Below, piece by piece: positions 10,180 to 19,277 of a DNA stretch of 64,000 nucleotides. The notes under the pieces were generated by a model that searched no databases, had not been told where the DNA came from, and worked only from the letters and a program-made list of their open reading frames with translations. How positions within the stretch are numbered: the first letter of the stretch is position 1; each line of letters begins with the position of its first letter. This DNA is from Alphaproteobacteria bacterium (GTDB lineage Bacteria > Pseudomonadota > Alphaproteobacteria > GCA-2731375). The stretch spans positions 62,001 through 126,000 of the forward strand of contig JAJFGG010000161.1 of the NCBI GenBank assembly GCA_021776235.1. Direction: 5' to 3'. A program made the translations under genes and the position numbers.

Positions 10180-11013
10180 ATGTCGTTTCAGGAAGTGATC
10201 TATCAGGTCGAAGAAGATGGTGTCGCCGTGGTGACCTTGAACCGGCCCGAGCGCTTGAATGCCATGACCCTGACCATGGCCGGCGAAATTCGTGCGGCCA
10301 TGCAGCAGGCCAGCGATGATGCCGCGGTGCGGGTCATCGTATTGACCGGCGCCGGACGCGGATTTTGCGCCGGCGCCGATGCGGCTCGTCTGCAGAGCCG
10401 GGCCAGCGGCGATGCGGCGGTCGAGGAAGAAACCCTGCCCTTTACCGGCGCCATCGAAAACGGCCTTGATCTGCCGGATGCCTTTGCCGCCAAGTACGCC
10501 TGGATATCGTCGGTGCCGAAACCCGTGATCGCCGCCGTCAACGGCCCGGCGGTGGGCGTCGGCATGGTCCTGCCCATGTTCGCCGATATCCGCTTCGCCG
10601 CCGATACCGCGCGTTTTGGCACTGCCTTTGCGCAACGGGGCCTGGTGCCGGAATACGGCCTGGCCTGGTTGCTGCCGCGCCTGATCGCCCCGTCAAAGGC
10701 CTTTGATCTGCTCTATAGCGCCCGCTTGGTGGATGCCGCGGAGGCCTTGGATATGGGCCTGGTGGACCGGGTTTACCCAACCAACGAGTTGCGCGCCGCG
10801 GTGATGGATTATGCCCGCCAAATGGCCAAGGGCGTTTCTCCGCGCTCTACCCGCGTCGTCAAGGAACTGGTCTACCAGGGCCTGGATCAGGGCTTTGACA
10901 AAGCCATGGCCCGGTCCCTGGACGAAATGTCCGAAGCCGCGCAATCGGACGATTTCCGCGAGGGTATCGCCGCCTGGCGCGATAAACGGGCGCCCGACTT
11001 CACCGGTAAGTAG
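10180..11013 (+). CDS. Enoyl-CoA hydratase/isomerase family protein
   Basis: 'VTLNRPERLNAMTLTM', 'GAGRGFCAGADAARL', 'AVNGPAVGVGMVLPMFADIRFAA'. Confidence 0.93.
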   Translation: MSFQEVIYQVEEDGVAVVTLNRPERLNAMTLTMAGEIRAAMQQASDDAAVRVIVLTGAGRGFCAGADAARLQSRASGDAAVEEETLPFTGAIENGLDLPDAFAAKYAWISSVPKPVIAAVNGPAVGVGMVLPMFADIRFAADTARFGTAFAQRGLVPEYGLAWLLPRLIAPSKAFDLLYSARLVDAAEALDMGLVDRVYPTNELRAAVMDYARQMAKGVSPRSTRVVKELVYQGLDQGFDKAMARSLDEMSEAAQSDDFREGIAAWRDKRAPDFTGK

Positions 11014-11150
11014 GCAGGAAATTTCCGGCTCAACTGCAAAGGCATTAGACCGGCTTAGAGTTCATCGAAGGGCGCCCCCCTCCCAAAGTCTAGTCATTGC
11101 CGAACACTGTCCCTCACAAAATTGACCTGTAGAACGATAGAGCGGTACGA

Positions 11151-11179
11151 TTGACGTCATTCGTCATTTCAGCTATACT
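11151..11179 (+). promoter_or_regulatory. Predicted sigma70-type promoter of the higBA locus
   Basis: TTGACG (11151-11156), 17-nt spacer, TATACT (11174-11179), just upstream of the higB start. Confidence 0.6.
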
Positions 11180-11187
11180 GATAGCAG

Positions 11188-11580
11188 ATGATTGGCAGTT
11201 ACCGAGACAGAAAAACTGCGAGCTTCGCCCGTGGCGAATTCGTCAGGGCGTTTCACGGTTTCGCGGACCAGGCAGGGCAACGATTGGCGATTTTACATGC
11301 CGCGACATCGCTCAATGACCTGCGATAAATAAATAGCAATCGCCTGGAAGCGCTCAGAGGTGACCGTCAGGACCAATACAGCATTCGCATCAACAACCAG
11401 TGGCGGATTTGTTTTGAATGGCCCGGTGGCCATCCTGGCCCGATCAACGTGGAGATAACCGATTACCACAAAGGAAAGGAAAAAGGCCATGTTGCGACAT
11501 GCAACCCATCCAGGCGAGGTCCTGAAGGAAGAACTAGACGTACTGGGCATCACAGCGGCCGAACTGGCGCGTCAGATTGA
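11188..11580 (+). pseudogene. higB: HigB/RelE-type toxin interrupted by an in-frame TAA stop
   Basis: Frame translates 'MIGSYRDRKTASFARGE...[50 protein letters not shown]...[13 protein letters not shown]'; family motifs lie on both sides of TAA 11326-11328 in the same frame. Confidence 0.8.
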
Positions 11581-11818
11581 AGTACCGCCGAACAGGCTAA
11601 GCCAGATCATCAACGGCAAACGTGCCGTCACGGGTGATACCGCCCTCAGGCTTGGCCATTGGTTCAAGACCGATCCGCAATTCTGGATGAACCTGCAGGC
11701 GCAATTTGAGCTGGTTGCCGCCCGCGACGCCGCAGGGGAAAATATTCAGGCATTGCCAACGCGCGCCGCCCATGCGCCAAAGGCCGAACAAGCACCGTTG
11801 CTATTAGATGGTGGTTGA
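11489..11818 (+). CDS. higA: HigA family addiction module antidote (XRE)
   Basis: '[72 protein letters not shown]' is the classic HigA pattern. Confidence 0.95.
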   Translation: MLRHATHPGEVLKEELDVLGITAAELARQIEVPPNRLSQIINGKRAVTGDTALRLGHWFKTDPQFWMNLQAQFELVAARDAAGENIQALPTRAAHAPKAEQAPLLLDGG

Positions 11819-11936
11819 TAGGATTGGGAATGTGTCTGTCACTCTTGCGCGCGAGGGCGCGCCGCTCAGCGGGGATGGCGCATCAGCGCCGAGTCGCCGT
11901 CGCGGCCTGGATTACATTGCTGGTAATTGCAACTGA

Positions 11937-12446
11937 TCAAAAAATTCCGGCCGTCAGGCCCGCCGCCATGGCGGCGCCGAGGTCATGACATTGCTCTGCG
12001 AAATCTTCCTGCCAGTCGCCGCGCAGGAGCAACGGCGCCTGTACGGCCCGCCAGCGTAGCCCGGTGGTGATGGTCTCCACGCCGCGCCGGGTGCCGGTAC
12101 CATCGTGACCGGCCCGTATGTACAGACAATAGGGCCGTCCCTGGGTTTCTTCCAGGCAGGGGTAATAGCTGCGGTCGAAAAAATCCTTCAGGGCGCCGCT
12201 CATATAGCCAAGGTTTTCGGTGGTGCCGAGGATGATGCCGCTGGCCGCGAGGACGTCTTCGGGTCCCGCCTCGAAGGGGTTGCGCGCCACGACCTCGATG
12301 TCCTGGCTGCCGTCCGTTCGGGCCCCGGCGACCGCGGCATCGAACAGCCGTCTGGTGTTCGGCGACGGCGCGTGCGCGACGATGAGAAGCCTTGGTTTTG
12401 TCACGAGATATTCGTCATGAATTTGCCGCTCCATTGGCGGCGTCAA
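11937..12446 (-). CDS. Flavodoxin / NADPH-dependent FMN reductase-like protein
   Basis: 'RLLIVAHAPSPNTRRLFDAAVAGAR', 'SGIILGTTENLGYMSGALKDFFDRSYYPC'. Confidence 0.8.
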   Translation of the reverse strand: MTPPMERQIHDEYLVTKPRLLIVAHAPSPNTRRLFDAAVAGARTDGSQDIEVVARNPFEAGPEDVLAASGIILGTTENLGYMSGALKDFFDRSYYPCLEETQGRPYCLYIRAGHDGTGTRRGVETITTGLRWRAVQAPLLLRGDWQEDFAEQCHDLGAAMAAGLTAGIF

Positions 12447-12464
12447 AGGCCATGCCAGTCCCTA

Positions 12465-13016
12465 TCAGGCCTCCAGCTCCGTATCCCAATAGAGGAAATC
12501 GCTCCATGATTCATGTAGATAATTGGGCGGAAAGGCCCGGCCCTTATCATGTAATTGACGCACTGTCGGACGGTGTGGCGCAATTCGCGGCTGCATGCCG
12601 CAGGCTTTTGGCATCCGACCGCCTTTGCGCAGGTTACAGGGCGCGCAGGCCGCGACGACATTTTCCCAGGTCGTGCGCCCGCCCCGGCTGCGCGGGACCA
12701 CATGATCAAAGGTCAAATCATGGCCGGCGCCACAATACTGGCATATGAACCGATCACGCAAAAACAGGTTGAAGCGGGTGAAGGCCGGGTATTTCGCGGG
12801 TTGGATGTAGCGCTTCAAGGCGACCACGGAGGGCAATTCCATGGCAAAGCCCGGCGATCGGATCACCCGGTCATAGGCTGATAGCACTTGCACCCGATCC
12901 AAAAACACCGCCTTTACCACATCCTGCCAGGACCACAAGGACAAGGGATAGTAGCTCAACGGCTGATAGTCAGCGTTGAGAACCAGGGCGGGGCAACGTT
13001 CGAGTGAGACCTCCAT
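12465..13016 (-). CDS. HNH endonuclease
   Basis: 'CQYCGAGHDLTFDHVVPRSRGGRTTWENVVAACAPCNLRKGGR' with paired CxxC and HNH core. Confidence 0.92.
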   Translation of the reverse strand: MEVSLERCPALVLNADYQPLSYYPLSLWSWQDVVKAVFLDRVQVLSAYDRVIRSPGFAMELPSVVALKRYIQPAKYPAFTRFNLFLRDRFICQYCGAGHDLTFDHVVPRSRGGRTTWENVVAACAPCNLRKGGRMPKACGMQPRIAPHRPTVRQLHDKGRAFPPNYLHESWSDFLYWDTELEA

Positions 13017-13132
13017 AACCACCGTACCATAACCAAGCCGATCTTAACGATTCGTCAATTTTGGCAATTTGACGCCGCTTTTGCCAGCGTAAATTAAGAA
13101 AGGCCTGGTTCCGCGCTATTTCATTGATCATT

Positions 13133-13756
13133 TCAGCCTGCGGTCTCTCGCTGGTTTATATGACGGTAGTGCAGCCATAGCACGCGGGCGGCATAGGTGC
13201 GGTAGGGACGCCAGGGCTCGGCCAGGTCGGGCATTTCCTTGATTGTCGGCCGTTCCGGTAAGTCCAACAGGTCGCGGGCGCCTTCCATCAGGGCAATGTC
13301 CGCGGCGGGCCAGATGTCGGGCCGTTGCATGACCGCCAGCAAATAGATTTCGGCCGTCCAACGGCCAATACCCTTGATTTTGACCAGATCCTCGATCACC
13401 GCCTCGTCCGGCATGCTGCGCAGCCGGCGGAAATTCAATTGCCCCGACGCCACCGCTTCGGCCAGGCTGCGGGCATAGGCCGCCTTTTGCCGGGACAGGC
13501 CAAAGGCGCGCAAGGCGGCATCATCCCGGGCCAGGACCGCCTTTGGATTGACGGTACCCAGGCCCCGGCGCAACCGGCCCCAGATGGCATTGGCCGAGGC
13601 GATTGAAACCTGTTGTTGGACAATGATTTTCAGTACCGTCTCGAACCCGCCGGGCCGTTTGCGCGATGGTGGTTCACCGTGCCGGCGCAGGACTTTGGCA
13701 AAGCGCGGTTCCAGCATCCCGACCTGATGAAAGCCGTCTTCCATGTTTTCAGTCAT
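13133..13756 (-). CDS. DNA-3-methyladenine glycosylase (HhH-GPD family, AlkA-like)
   Basis: 'IIVQQQVSIASANAIWGRL', 'LVKIKGIGRWTAEIYLLAVMQRPDIWPAADIAL' HhH-GPD. Confidence 0.9.
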   Translation of the reverse strand: MTENMEDGFHQVGMLEPRFAKVLRRHGEPPSRKRPGGFETVLKIIVQQQVSIASANAIWGRLRRGLGTVNPKAVLARDDAALRAFGLSRQKAAYARSLAEAVASGQLNFRRLRSMPDEAVIEDLVKIKGIGRWTAEIYLLAVMQRPDIWPAADIALMEGARDLLDLPERPTIKEMPDLAEPWRPYRTYAARVLWLHYRHINQRETAG

Positions 13757-14645
13757 CGGCGGCGGCGGGTGGTGCAGGGGGCCGGTTGTTATCCAGCAGG
13801 GTCAGGACTTCGGTCAACAAGGCGCCGGTTTGCCGCCGGTAGGCCGGCACATCCATGCCCCGCCAGTCATAGAACCCGATACCCGTCTTGGTGCCCAAAT
13901 GGTTGGCGGCAAATTTCCGCTGCACCAAGGCGCTGGGTTCTTTGCTGAGATGCAGGGTTGGGATCAGTTCCCGCTGGGCCAGGGCGTGGGTATCCAGGCC
14001 GGATAGATCCTTTTGCTCGATCATTCCGGTCACGCTCATGCGCGGTCCCAGCAACTGCTTGGCCGCGAGATCGATGTCCTCGGCGCTGCAAATGCCCCGT
14101 TCGATCAAATCGTAGGCCTCGTGATAGAGGGCCTGTTGCAGACGGTTGATCAACAGTCCATCGACAGGCTCGGACAGGGTTATGGGTTGCTTGCCCACCT
14201 GACGCAATAGGACGACGGCCCGTTCGATGGTGGCGCTGTCGCTTTGGGCAACGGCGGCGACCTCGACAATGGGCGTGACGTCGGCGGGTTGGAAGTAATG
14301 CATGCCGCAGAATTTCTCCGGATAGCGCAAGGCATCGGCCAGTTTCTGCAAGGGCAGGGACGAGGTGTTGGACGCGATTATGGTGGCGCCTTGGTAAGCC
14401 GCCTCGATCTGGGCATTGAGCGTCAACTTCAGATCGATTATCTCGGGAATGGTTTCAACGATCAATTCCGGCGCCGCCGCGGGCAGGGCGCCGAAAACCT
14501 CGATTGCTGGATCGACGCCGCTGACCGCGTCCGGATTGCGGCTCAAGATTCCTGTCTTCAGACCCGCCCTGGCAAAGGAGTGCGCGATGCCCTTGCCCAT
14601 GACGCCTGACCCTGCAACAAGCACCATGATCGTGCTATCTGCCAT
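13749..14645 (-). CDS. 3-hydroxyacyl-CoA dehydrogenase family protein
   Basis: 'VLVAGSGVMGKGIAHSFARAG' Rossmann motif, 'ASNTSSLPLQKLADALRYPEKFCGMHYFQP'. Confidence 0.9.
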   Translation of the reverse strand: MADSTIMVLVAGSGVMGKGIAHSFARAGLKTGILSRNPDAVSGVDPAIEVFGALPAAAPELIVETIPEIIDLKLTLNAQIEAAYQGATIIASNTSSLPLQKLADALRYPEKFCGMHYFQPADVTPIVEVAAVAQSDSATIERAVVLLRQVGKQPITLSEPVDGLLINRLQQALYHEAYDLIERGICSAEDIDLAAKQLLGPRMSVTGMIEQKDLSGLDTHALAQRELIPTLHLSKEPSALVQRKFAANHLGTKTGIGFYDWRGMDVPAYRRQTGALLTEVLTLLDNNRPPAPPAAADD

Positions 14646-14699
14646 GCTATCCTCCTATGACCAGTTCATTGCACCCCTGATAGCCCAATAGGCCTACCT

Positions 14700-15551
14700 T
14701 TGTCACCGACCGCCGTTGTCAGATTTGCCCCCAGTCCCACAGGTCTGCTGCACCTGGGCAATGCCTATTCCGCCTTGTACAGCTTCGAGGCGGCCCGCCA
14801 TCTGGACGGGCGGTTCCTGTTACGGATCGAGGATATTGATGGGACGCGCTGCCGCCCCGAGCATGAAGCCGCCATGTTGGTGGATCTGGCCTGGTTGGGG
14901 CTGGTCTGGGAACAGCCGGTGCGCCGGCAATCAGAACACATGGCCGATTATGCCGTCGCACTGGAAAGCTTGACGGCGGCGGGTCTGACCTATCCCTGTT
15001 TTTGCACCCGCAAGCAGATCGCCCGGGAGATCGCCGCCGCGCCTTCGGCCCCCCATGGCCCGGATGGCGCACTTTATCCTGGCACCTGCCGCGGCCTGCC
15101 AGAGGGCGAACGGCAGGACAAAATCGCCGGCGGCGTGGCCTATGCCGTCCGTCTGGACAGTGGCCGCGCCGCCGCGCAGGCCGGCCCGGGGCTGCTGTGG
15201 CACGACCGGCGGCGGGGCGTGCAGGCTTTGCAAGCCGGCCTGCATGGCGATGTGGTTTTGGCCCGCAAGGACACGCCCACGTCCTATCATCTGGCGGTTA
15301 CCGTGGACGATGCCCTGCAGGGCATTACCCTTGTGACCCGCGGCGCCGATCTGTTCGCCGCCTCGCATGTGCATCGCCTGTTGCAGGCGTTATTGAAATT
15401 GCCGACCCCGGAATACGATCATCATCCGTTGCTGCGTGATGATGCCGGCGTCCGCTTGGCCAAGCGTGACGGCGCCGTCAGTTTGGCGCAATGGCGCCAC
15501 GATGGCCATGACCCGGCGCAGCTTCGCCACGTCTTGGGATTTGCCTGGTAA
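14700..15551 (+). CDS. gluQRS: Glutamyl-Q tRNA(Asp) synthetase
   Basis: 'RFAPSPTGLLHLGNAYSALYSFEAAR', 'RIEDIDGTRCRPEH', 'RLAKRDGAVSL'; shortened GluRS without anticodon-binding domain; TTG start. Confidence 0.92.
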   Translation: MSPTAVVRFAPSPTGLLHLGNAYSALYSFEAARHLDGRFLLRIEDIDGTRCRPEHEAAMLVDLAWLGLVWEQPVRRQSEHMADYAVALESLTAAGLTYPCFCTRKQIAREIAAAPSAPHGPDGALYPGTCRGLPEGERQDKIAGGVAYAVRLDSGRAAAQAGPGLLWHDRRRGVQALQAGLHGDVVLARKDTPTSYHLAVTVDDALQGITLVTRGADLFAASHVHRLLQALLKLPTPEYDHHPLLRDDAGVRLAKRDGAVSLAQWRHDGHDPAQLRHVLGFAW

Positions 15552-15926
15552 GCAGCGCGGATCGGGCCTTTACCCTCTGGACCGCAGCCGTTTGCGCCGA
15601 AGGAGGAGTTGACAGGGACGGCCACTCTCACATGAGGCAGGGGCACCGATCCGCGCTTGTGCCAAAGCTAGCATCCGCAGTTGCACCGAGAAAATGATCG
15701 CCATCACACTTGAGTAGCATCCTATTCGGCCGCGCAAATGGTGCCTGATCGCAACAACGACCGGTAAAATCATGCTGGCCAGTCGAAATCCACCGCTCCT
15801 GCCCGCCGGGACGGGGCCTCGACATCCGGGCTCTGAGCCGCTAATCACCATTGGTTTCCTGGGCCCATCCGCGGGTCGGCCCTTAACGTCTGACGATGCC
15901 AAATGTGGCTTTGAACGAGGATAATC

Positions 15927-17612
15927 ATGCAGGCTGCCGAGCTTCGGGATGAGAGTATTACCGCTGATGAGTTATTGTCCCTGTGCGGCGCGGCGCTGGC
16001 GGCGGCCGACGGGCTGTTGGCCCGGGCCCGGCAAAGCGTACGGGCGCTCGTCGATAAGGATGGCGCCATTGATGGCTCCCGGATTGAAGCACAGCAATTC
16101 GCGGTGCACGGTCTGGCCTGGCTGGCAACCTATGGCGAGGCCCTGCGGCAAAGCCTGGCCTGGGCTGAAAATCTGTCGGCGGCCGGCCGCTTTGGCGCCA
16201 TGGAGCAATTACTGCTGCAACTGGGGTTTGGCGGTTATCTGACGGAAATGGCCAATGGCATCGCCATGAGCCAGATCGAGGTCGTGCGCCCGTCCGATCT
16301 GGGCCTCGACGGCGATGATCTGGCGGCATTTCGCGGCGCGGCGGTGGAACGTCTGATGCGCCTGGGCAATACCCAGGACAGCCGTGATCGCCTGGCCGGA
16401 ATGCTGGTTGAAGCTGCCGGTGGCGGCGAATTCGGCGAACTGGGCCTGGATGAAACACTGACCCTGGTGCGCGATCAGTTCCGCCGCTTCACCGAGGACA
16501 ATGTCACGCCCGATGCCCATGGCTGGCACCTGCGGGACGAATTGATCCCCCTGGACGTGGTCCAGGGGATGAGCGATCTGGGTGTTTTCGGCCTGACCAT
16601 TCCAGAGAATTACGGCGGCCATGGCATGGGCAAGACCGCCATGTGCGTCGTCTCGGAAGAGCTTTGCCGGGGTTATATCGGTGTCGGCTCGCTTGGCACC
16701 CGCTCGGAAATCGCCGCCGAATTGATCCTGCATGGCGGCACCGAGGAACAGCGCCAGGAATGGTTGCCAAAGATCGCCTCCGGTGAAATTCTGCCCACGG
16801 CGGTGTTCACGGAACCCAACGTGGGCTCGGACCTGGGCAGTGTCGGTACCCGGGCCATACGTGATGGTGATGTTTACCGGGTACAGGGCAACAAGACCTG
16901 GATCACCCATGCCGCCCGCGCCGATATGATGACCCTTTTGGCGCGGACGGATTCCGAGCAAGCCGGCTATCGCGGTCTGTCCATGTTCCTGGCGTCCAAG
17001 CCACGCGGCGAAGGCGATGATCCTTTCCCTGCCAAAGGCATGTCGGGCGGCGAGATCCAGGTGCTGGGCTATCGCGGCATGAAGGAATACGAGATCGCTT
17101 TCGACGGCTTCGAAATAGCAGCGGAAAATCTGCTGGGTGGCGAGGAAGGCCGCGGCTTCAAACAATTGATGGCGACGTTCGAATCCGCCCGCATCCAGAC
17201 CGCAGCCAGAGCCGTGGGCGTGGCCCAGAACGCTTTCGAATTGGGCCTGAACTATGGCATCGAGCGTCAGCAGTTCGGCGGTCCCATCGTGCGCTTTCCC
17301 AGGGTGGCGGGAAAGTTGGCCTGGATGGCTGTGGAGATCATGCTGTCGCGGCAATTGACCTACTTCGCCGCCCGGCAAAAGGATCAGGGCCGGCGTTGCG
17401 ACCTGGAAGCCGGCATGGCCAAATTACTGGCCGCCCGCGTGGCCTGGTCATCGGCTGACAATGCGGTGCAGATCCACGGCGGCAACGGTTTTTCCTTGGA
17501 GTTCCCTATCAGCCGCGTCCTCTGCGATGCCCGTATCCTGAACATTTTTGAAGGGGCCGGAGAGATCCAGGCCCAGGTTATCGCCCGGCGGTTGCTGGAA
17601 AGCCATAACTAG
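15927..17612 (+). CDS. mcd: Acyl-CoA dehydrogenase with N-terminal extension, (2S)-methylsuccinyl-CoA dehydrogenase-like
   Basis: 561 aa; ACAD motifs 'AVFTEPNVGSDLGSVGTRA', 'QIHGGNGFSLEFPISR' preceded by a ~150-aa extension, the size/layout typical of Mcd. Confidence 0.65.
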   Translation: MQAAELRDESITADELLSLCGAALAAADGLLARARQSVRALVDKDGAIDGSRIEAQQFAVHGLAWLATYGEALRQSLAWAENLSAAGRFGAMEQLLLQLGFGGYLTEMANGIAMSQIEVVRPSDLGLDGDDLAAFRGAAVERLMRLGNTQDSRDRLAGMLVEAAGGGEFGELGLDETLTLVRDQFRRFTEDNVTPDAHGWHLRDELIPLDVVQGMSDLGVFGLTIPENYGGHGMGKTAMCVVSEELCRGYIGVGSLGTRSEIAAELILHGGTEEQRQEWLPKIASGEILPTAVFTEPNVGSDLGSVGTRAIRDGDVYRVQGNKTWITHAARADMMTLLARTDSEQAGYRGLSMFLASKPRGEGDDPFPAKGMSGGEIQVLGYRGMKEYEIAFDGFEIAAENLLGGEEGRGFKQLMATFESARIQTAARAVGVAQNAFELGLNYGIERQQFGGPIVRFPRVAGKLAWMAVEIMLSRQLTYFAARQKDQGRRCDLEAGMAKLLAARVAWSSADNAVQIHGGNGFSLEFPISRVLCDARILNIFEGAGEIQAQVIARRLLESHN

Positions 17613-17775
17613 GCGGCCGGCCGCCAACGAACTTCTGATAGCCGGAGATCCGGCCGGTGAAATCTATGGCAATGCCGGCGTCTCTTGCTATGCTCGCCTG
17701 AAAGCTGTGAATTTCCGGGTCATGCCGGCTAGGCCTTGGCGCCTGCCAATGGTCCGGCAAGGGAGGCAGGGGTGA

Positions 17776-19215
17776 ATGGTGGCACGGACCGGTGAACAGT
17801 TTCTCCTGGGCCTGCGGGGCGCGCGGGAGCTTTGGGTCGGCGACGACAAGGTCGCCTCGGTGCCGGATCATCCGGCCTTGGCCGGGGCCGCGACGGCCCT
17901 GGCCGAAGTCTTCGACCTGCAGCATCGCGAAGCCGACGCTTGCCTGATGCCCGATCCCGAAACCGGCGAGCCGATCAATGTCAGCCATATGATTCCGCGC
18001 TCCCAGGCGGACCTGGAGCGCCGGCATCGCGGCCTGGAGTGTATCGCGGAATATTCCATGGGCCTGATGGGCCGCACCCCCGACTACATGAATGTGACAT
18101 TCGCCGGCTTTGCCGGGCGGGCCGACGAATGGGCCATCAACGGCAATGGCCAGGGGGCCGAAAATCTCGTCAGTTATCAGAAAATGCTGGCCCGCAAGGA
18201 TCTGTCCCTAACCCACACCATCATACATTCCACCGTCAATCTGGCCGCGGGCACGGTGCCCGACGGTCTTGATCCGGCCCAGTTGCACAAGGTGGAAGAG
18301 ACCGAACATGGCATTGTGGTGCGGGGCTCGCGGGTGCTGGCGACACTGGCGCCGTTCGCCGACGAACTGGCCGTCTATCCGGGCATGCCAATGCCGGATG
18401 CGGCGGCGCAACACGCGTTGTCGTTCTGCATTCCCATGGACACGCCGGGCCTGAAATTCATCTGCCGCGACAGTGTCGCGGTAAACAGCAATAAATTCGA
18501 TCATCCCCTTTCCAGCCGCTTCGACGAGCAGGACGCTTTCGTCATTTTCGACGATGTCGAGGTGCCGCGCGACCGCCTGTTCATTGACGGCAGCCTGGAA
18601 GCCTACAACACGGCCATGCGAACCAGCTGGTGGCCGAACATCATGCAGCAAACCATGATCCGTGCTCATACCAAGCTGGATTTCGCCAGGGGTCTTGGCC
18701 TGCGCATGGCGGCGGCGATCAACCGGGAGGACCCTCAGACGCAACAGATGCTGGGTGAAATCGCCATGTATGCGGAATTCGCCCGGGCCGCCATTTACGC
18801 CGCGGAACAGGCGGCCCATGAATATGGCAACGGCATGTGGTGTTGCGAGCTGCCGCCGTTGCTGGCATTGCGGGCGGCGCTGCCGGCGTGGTTCCCGCGG
18901 GTCAATGAAATCATCCGCCAGATCGGTTCGCACAACATGCTGACAACGCCGTCCAGGGCGGCCCTGAACGACCCTGAGCTGCGGCCGTTGATCGACCGCT
19001 ATCTAATGGGCGTCGGCGTCGATGCGGAACAGCGCGACCGTATCTTCCGGCTGGCCTGGGATTTTGCCGGCACCGCCCTGGGCAGCCGGAACGAACAGTA
19101 TGAGCGCTTTTATCTTGGCTCCGTTGGCCGCAATCAGACAGTGGCGCATAATTTTCTGGACCGTGACCGCGCCGTGCGCCTGACCGATCGCTTTCTGACG
19201 GAGGAACTGGACTGA
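17776..19215 (+). CDS. 4-hydroxyphenylacetate 3-hydroxylase (HpaB) family protein
   Basis: 'MGRTPDYMNVTFAGFAG', 'HTIIHSTVNLA', 'ISSRFDEQDAFVIFDDVEVPRDRLFI'-like motifs ('SSRFDEQDAFVIFDDVEVPRDRLFI'). Confidence 0.9.
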   Translation: MVARTGEQFLLGLRGARELWVGDDKVASVPDHPALAGAATALAEVFDLQHREADACLMPDPETGEPINVSHMIPRSQADLERRHRGLECIAEYSMGLMGRTPDYMNVTFAGFAGRADEWAINGNGQGAENLVSYQKMLARKDLSLTHTIIHSTVNLAAGTVPDGLDPAQLHKVEETEHGIVVRGSRVLATLAPFADELAVYPGMPMPDAAAQHALSFCIPMDTPGLKFICRDSVAVNSNKFDHPLSSRFDEQDAFVIFDDVEVPRDRLFIDGSLEAYNTAMRTSWWPNIMQQTMIRAHTKLDFARGLGLRMAAAINREDPQTQQMLGEIAMYAEFARAAIYAAEQAAHEYGNGMWCCELPPLLALRAALPAWFPRVNEIIRQIGSHNMLTTPSRAALNDPELRPLIDRYLMGVGVDAEQRDRIFRLAWDFAGTALGSRNEQYERFYLGSVGRNQTVAHNFLDRDRAVRLTDRFLTEELD

Positions 19216-19277
19216 ATTTTAAGACCTGGATCTGATGCCGGCGTGGGCACCATGCGGTGCGCCATTCACGAGCCGAA

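Noticed and set aside
11326-11328. Possible recoded amino acid (selenocysteine/pyrrolysine) at the higB stop
   Set aside because: The codon is TAA, not TGA or TAG, and no recoding element is apparent; decay, sequencing error or readthrough are simpler.
16209-17378. 389-aa minus-strand ORF
   Set aside because: Lies wholly opposite the acyl-CoA dehydrogenase gene with no recognisable motif; shadow ORF.
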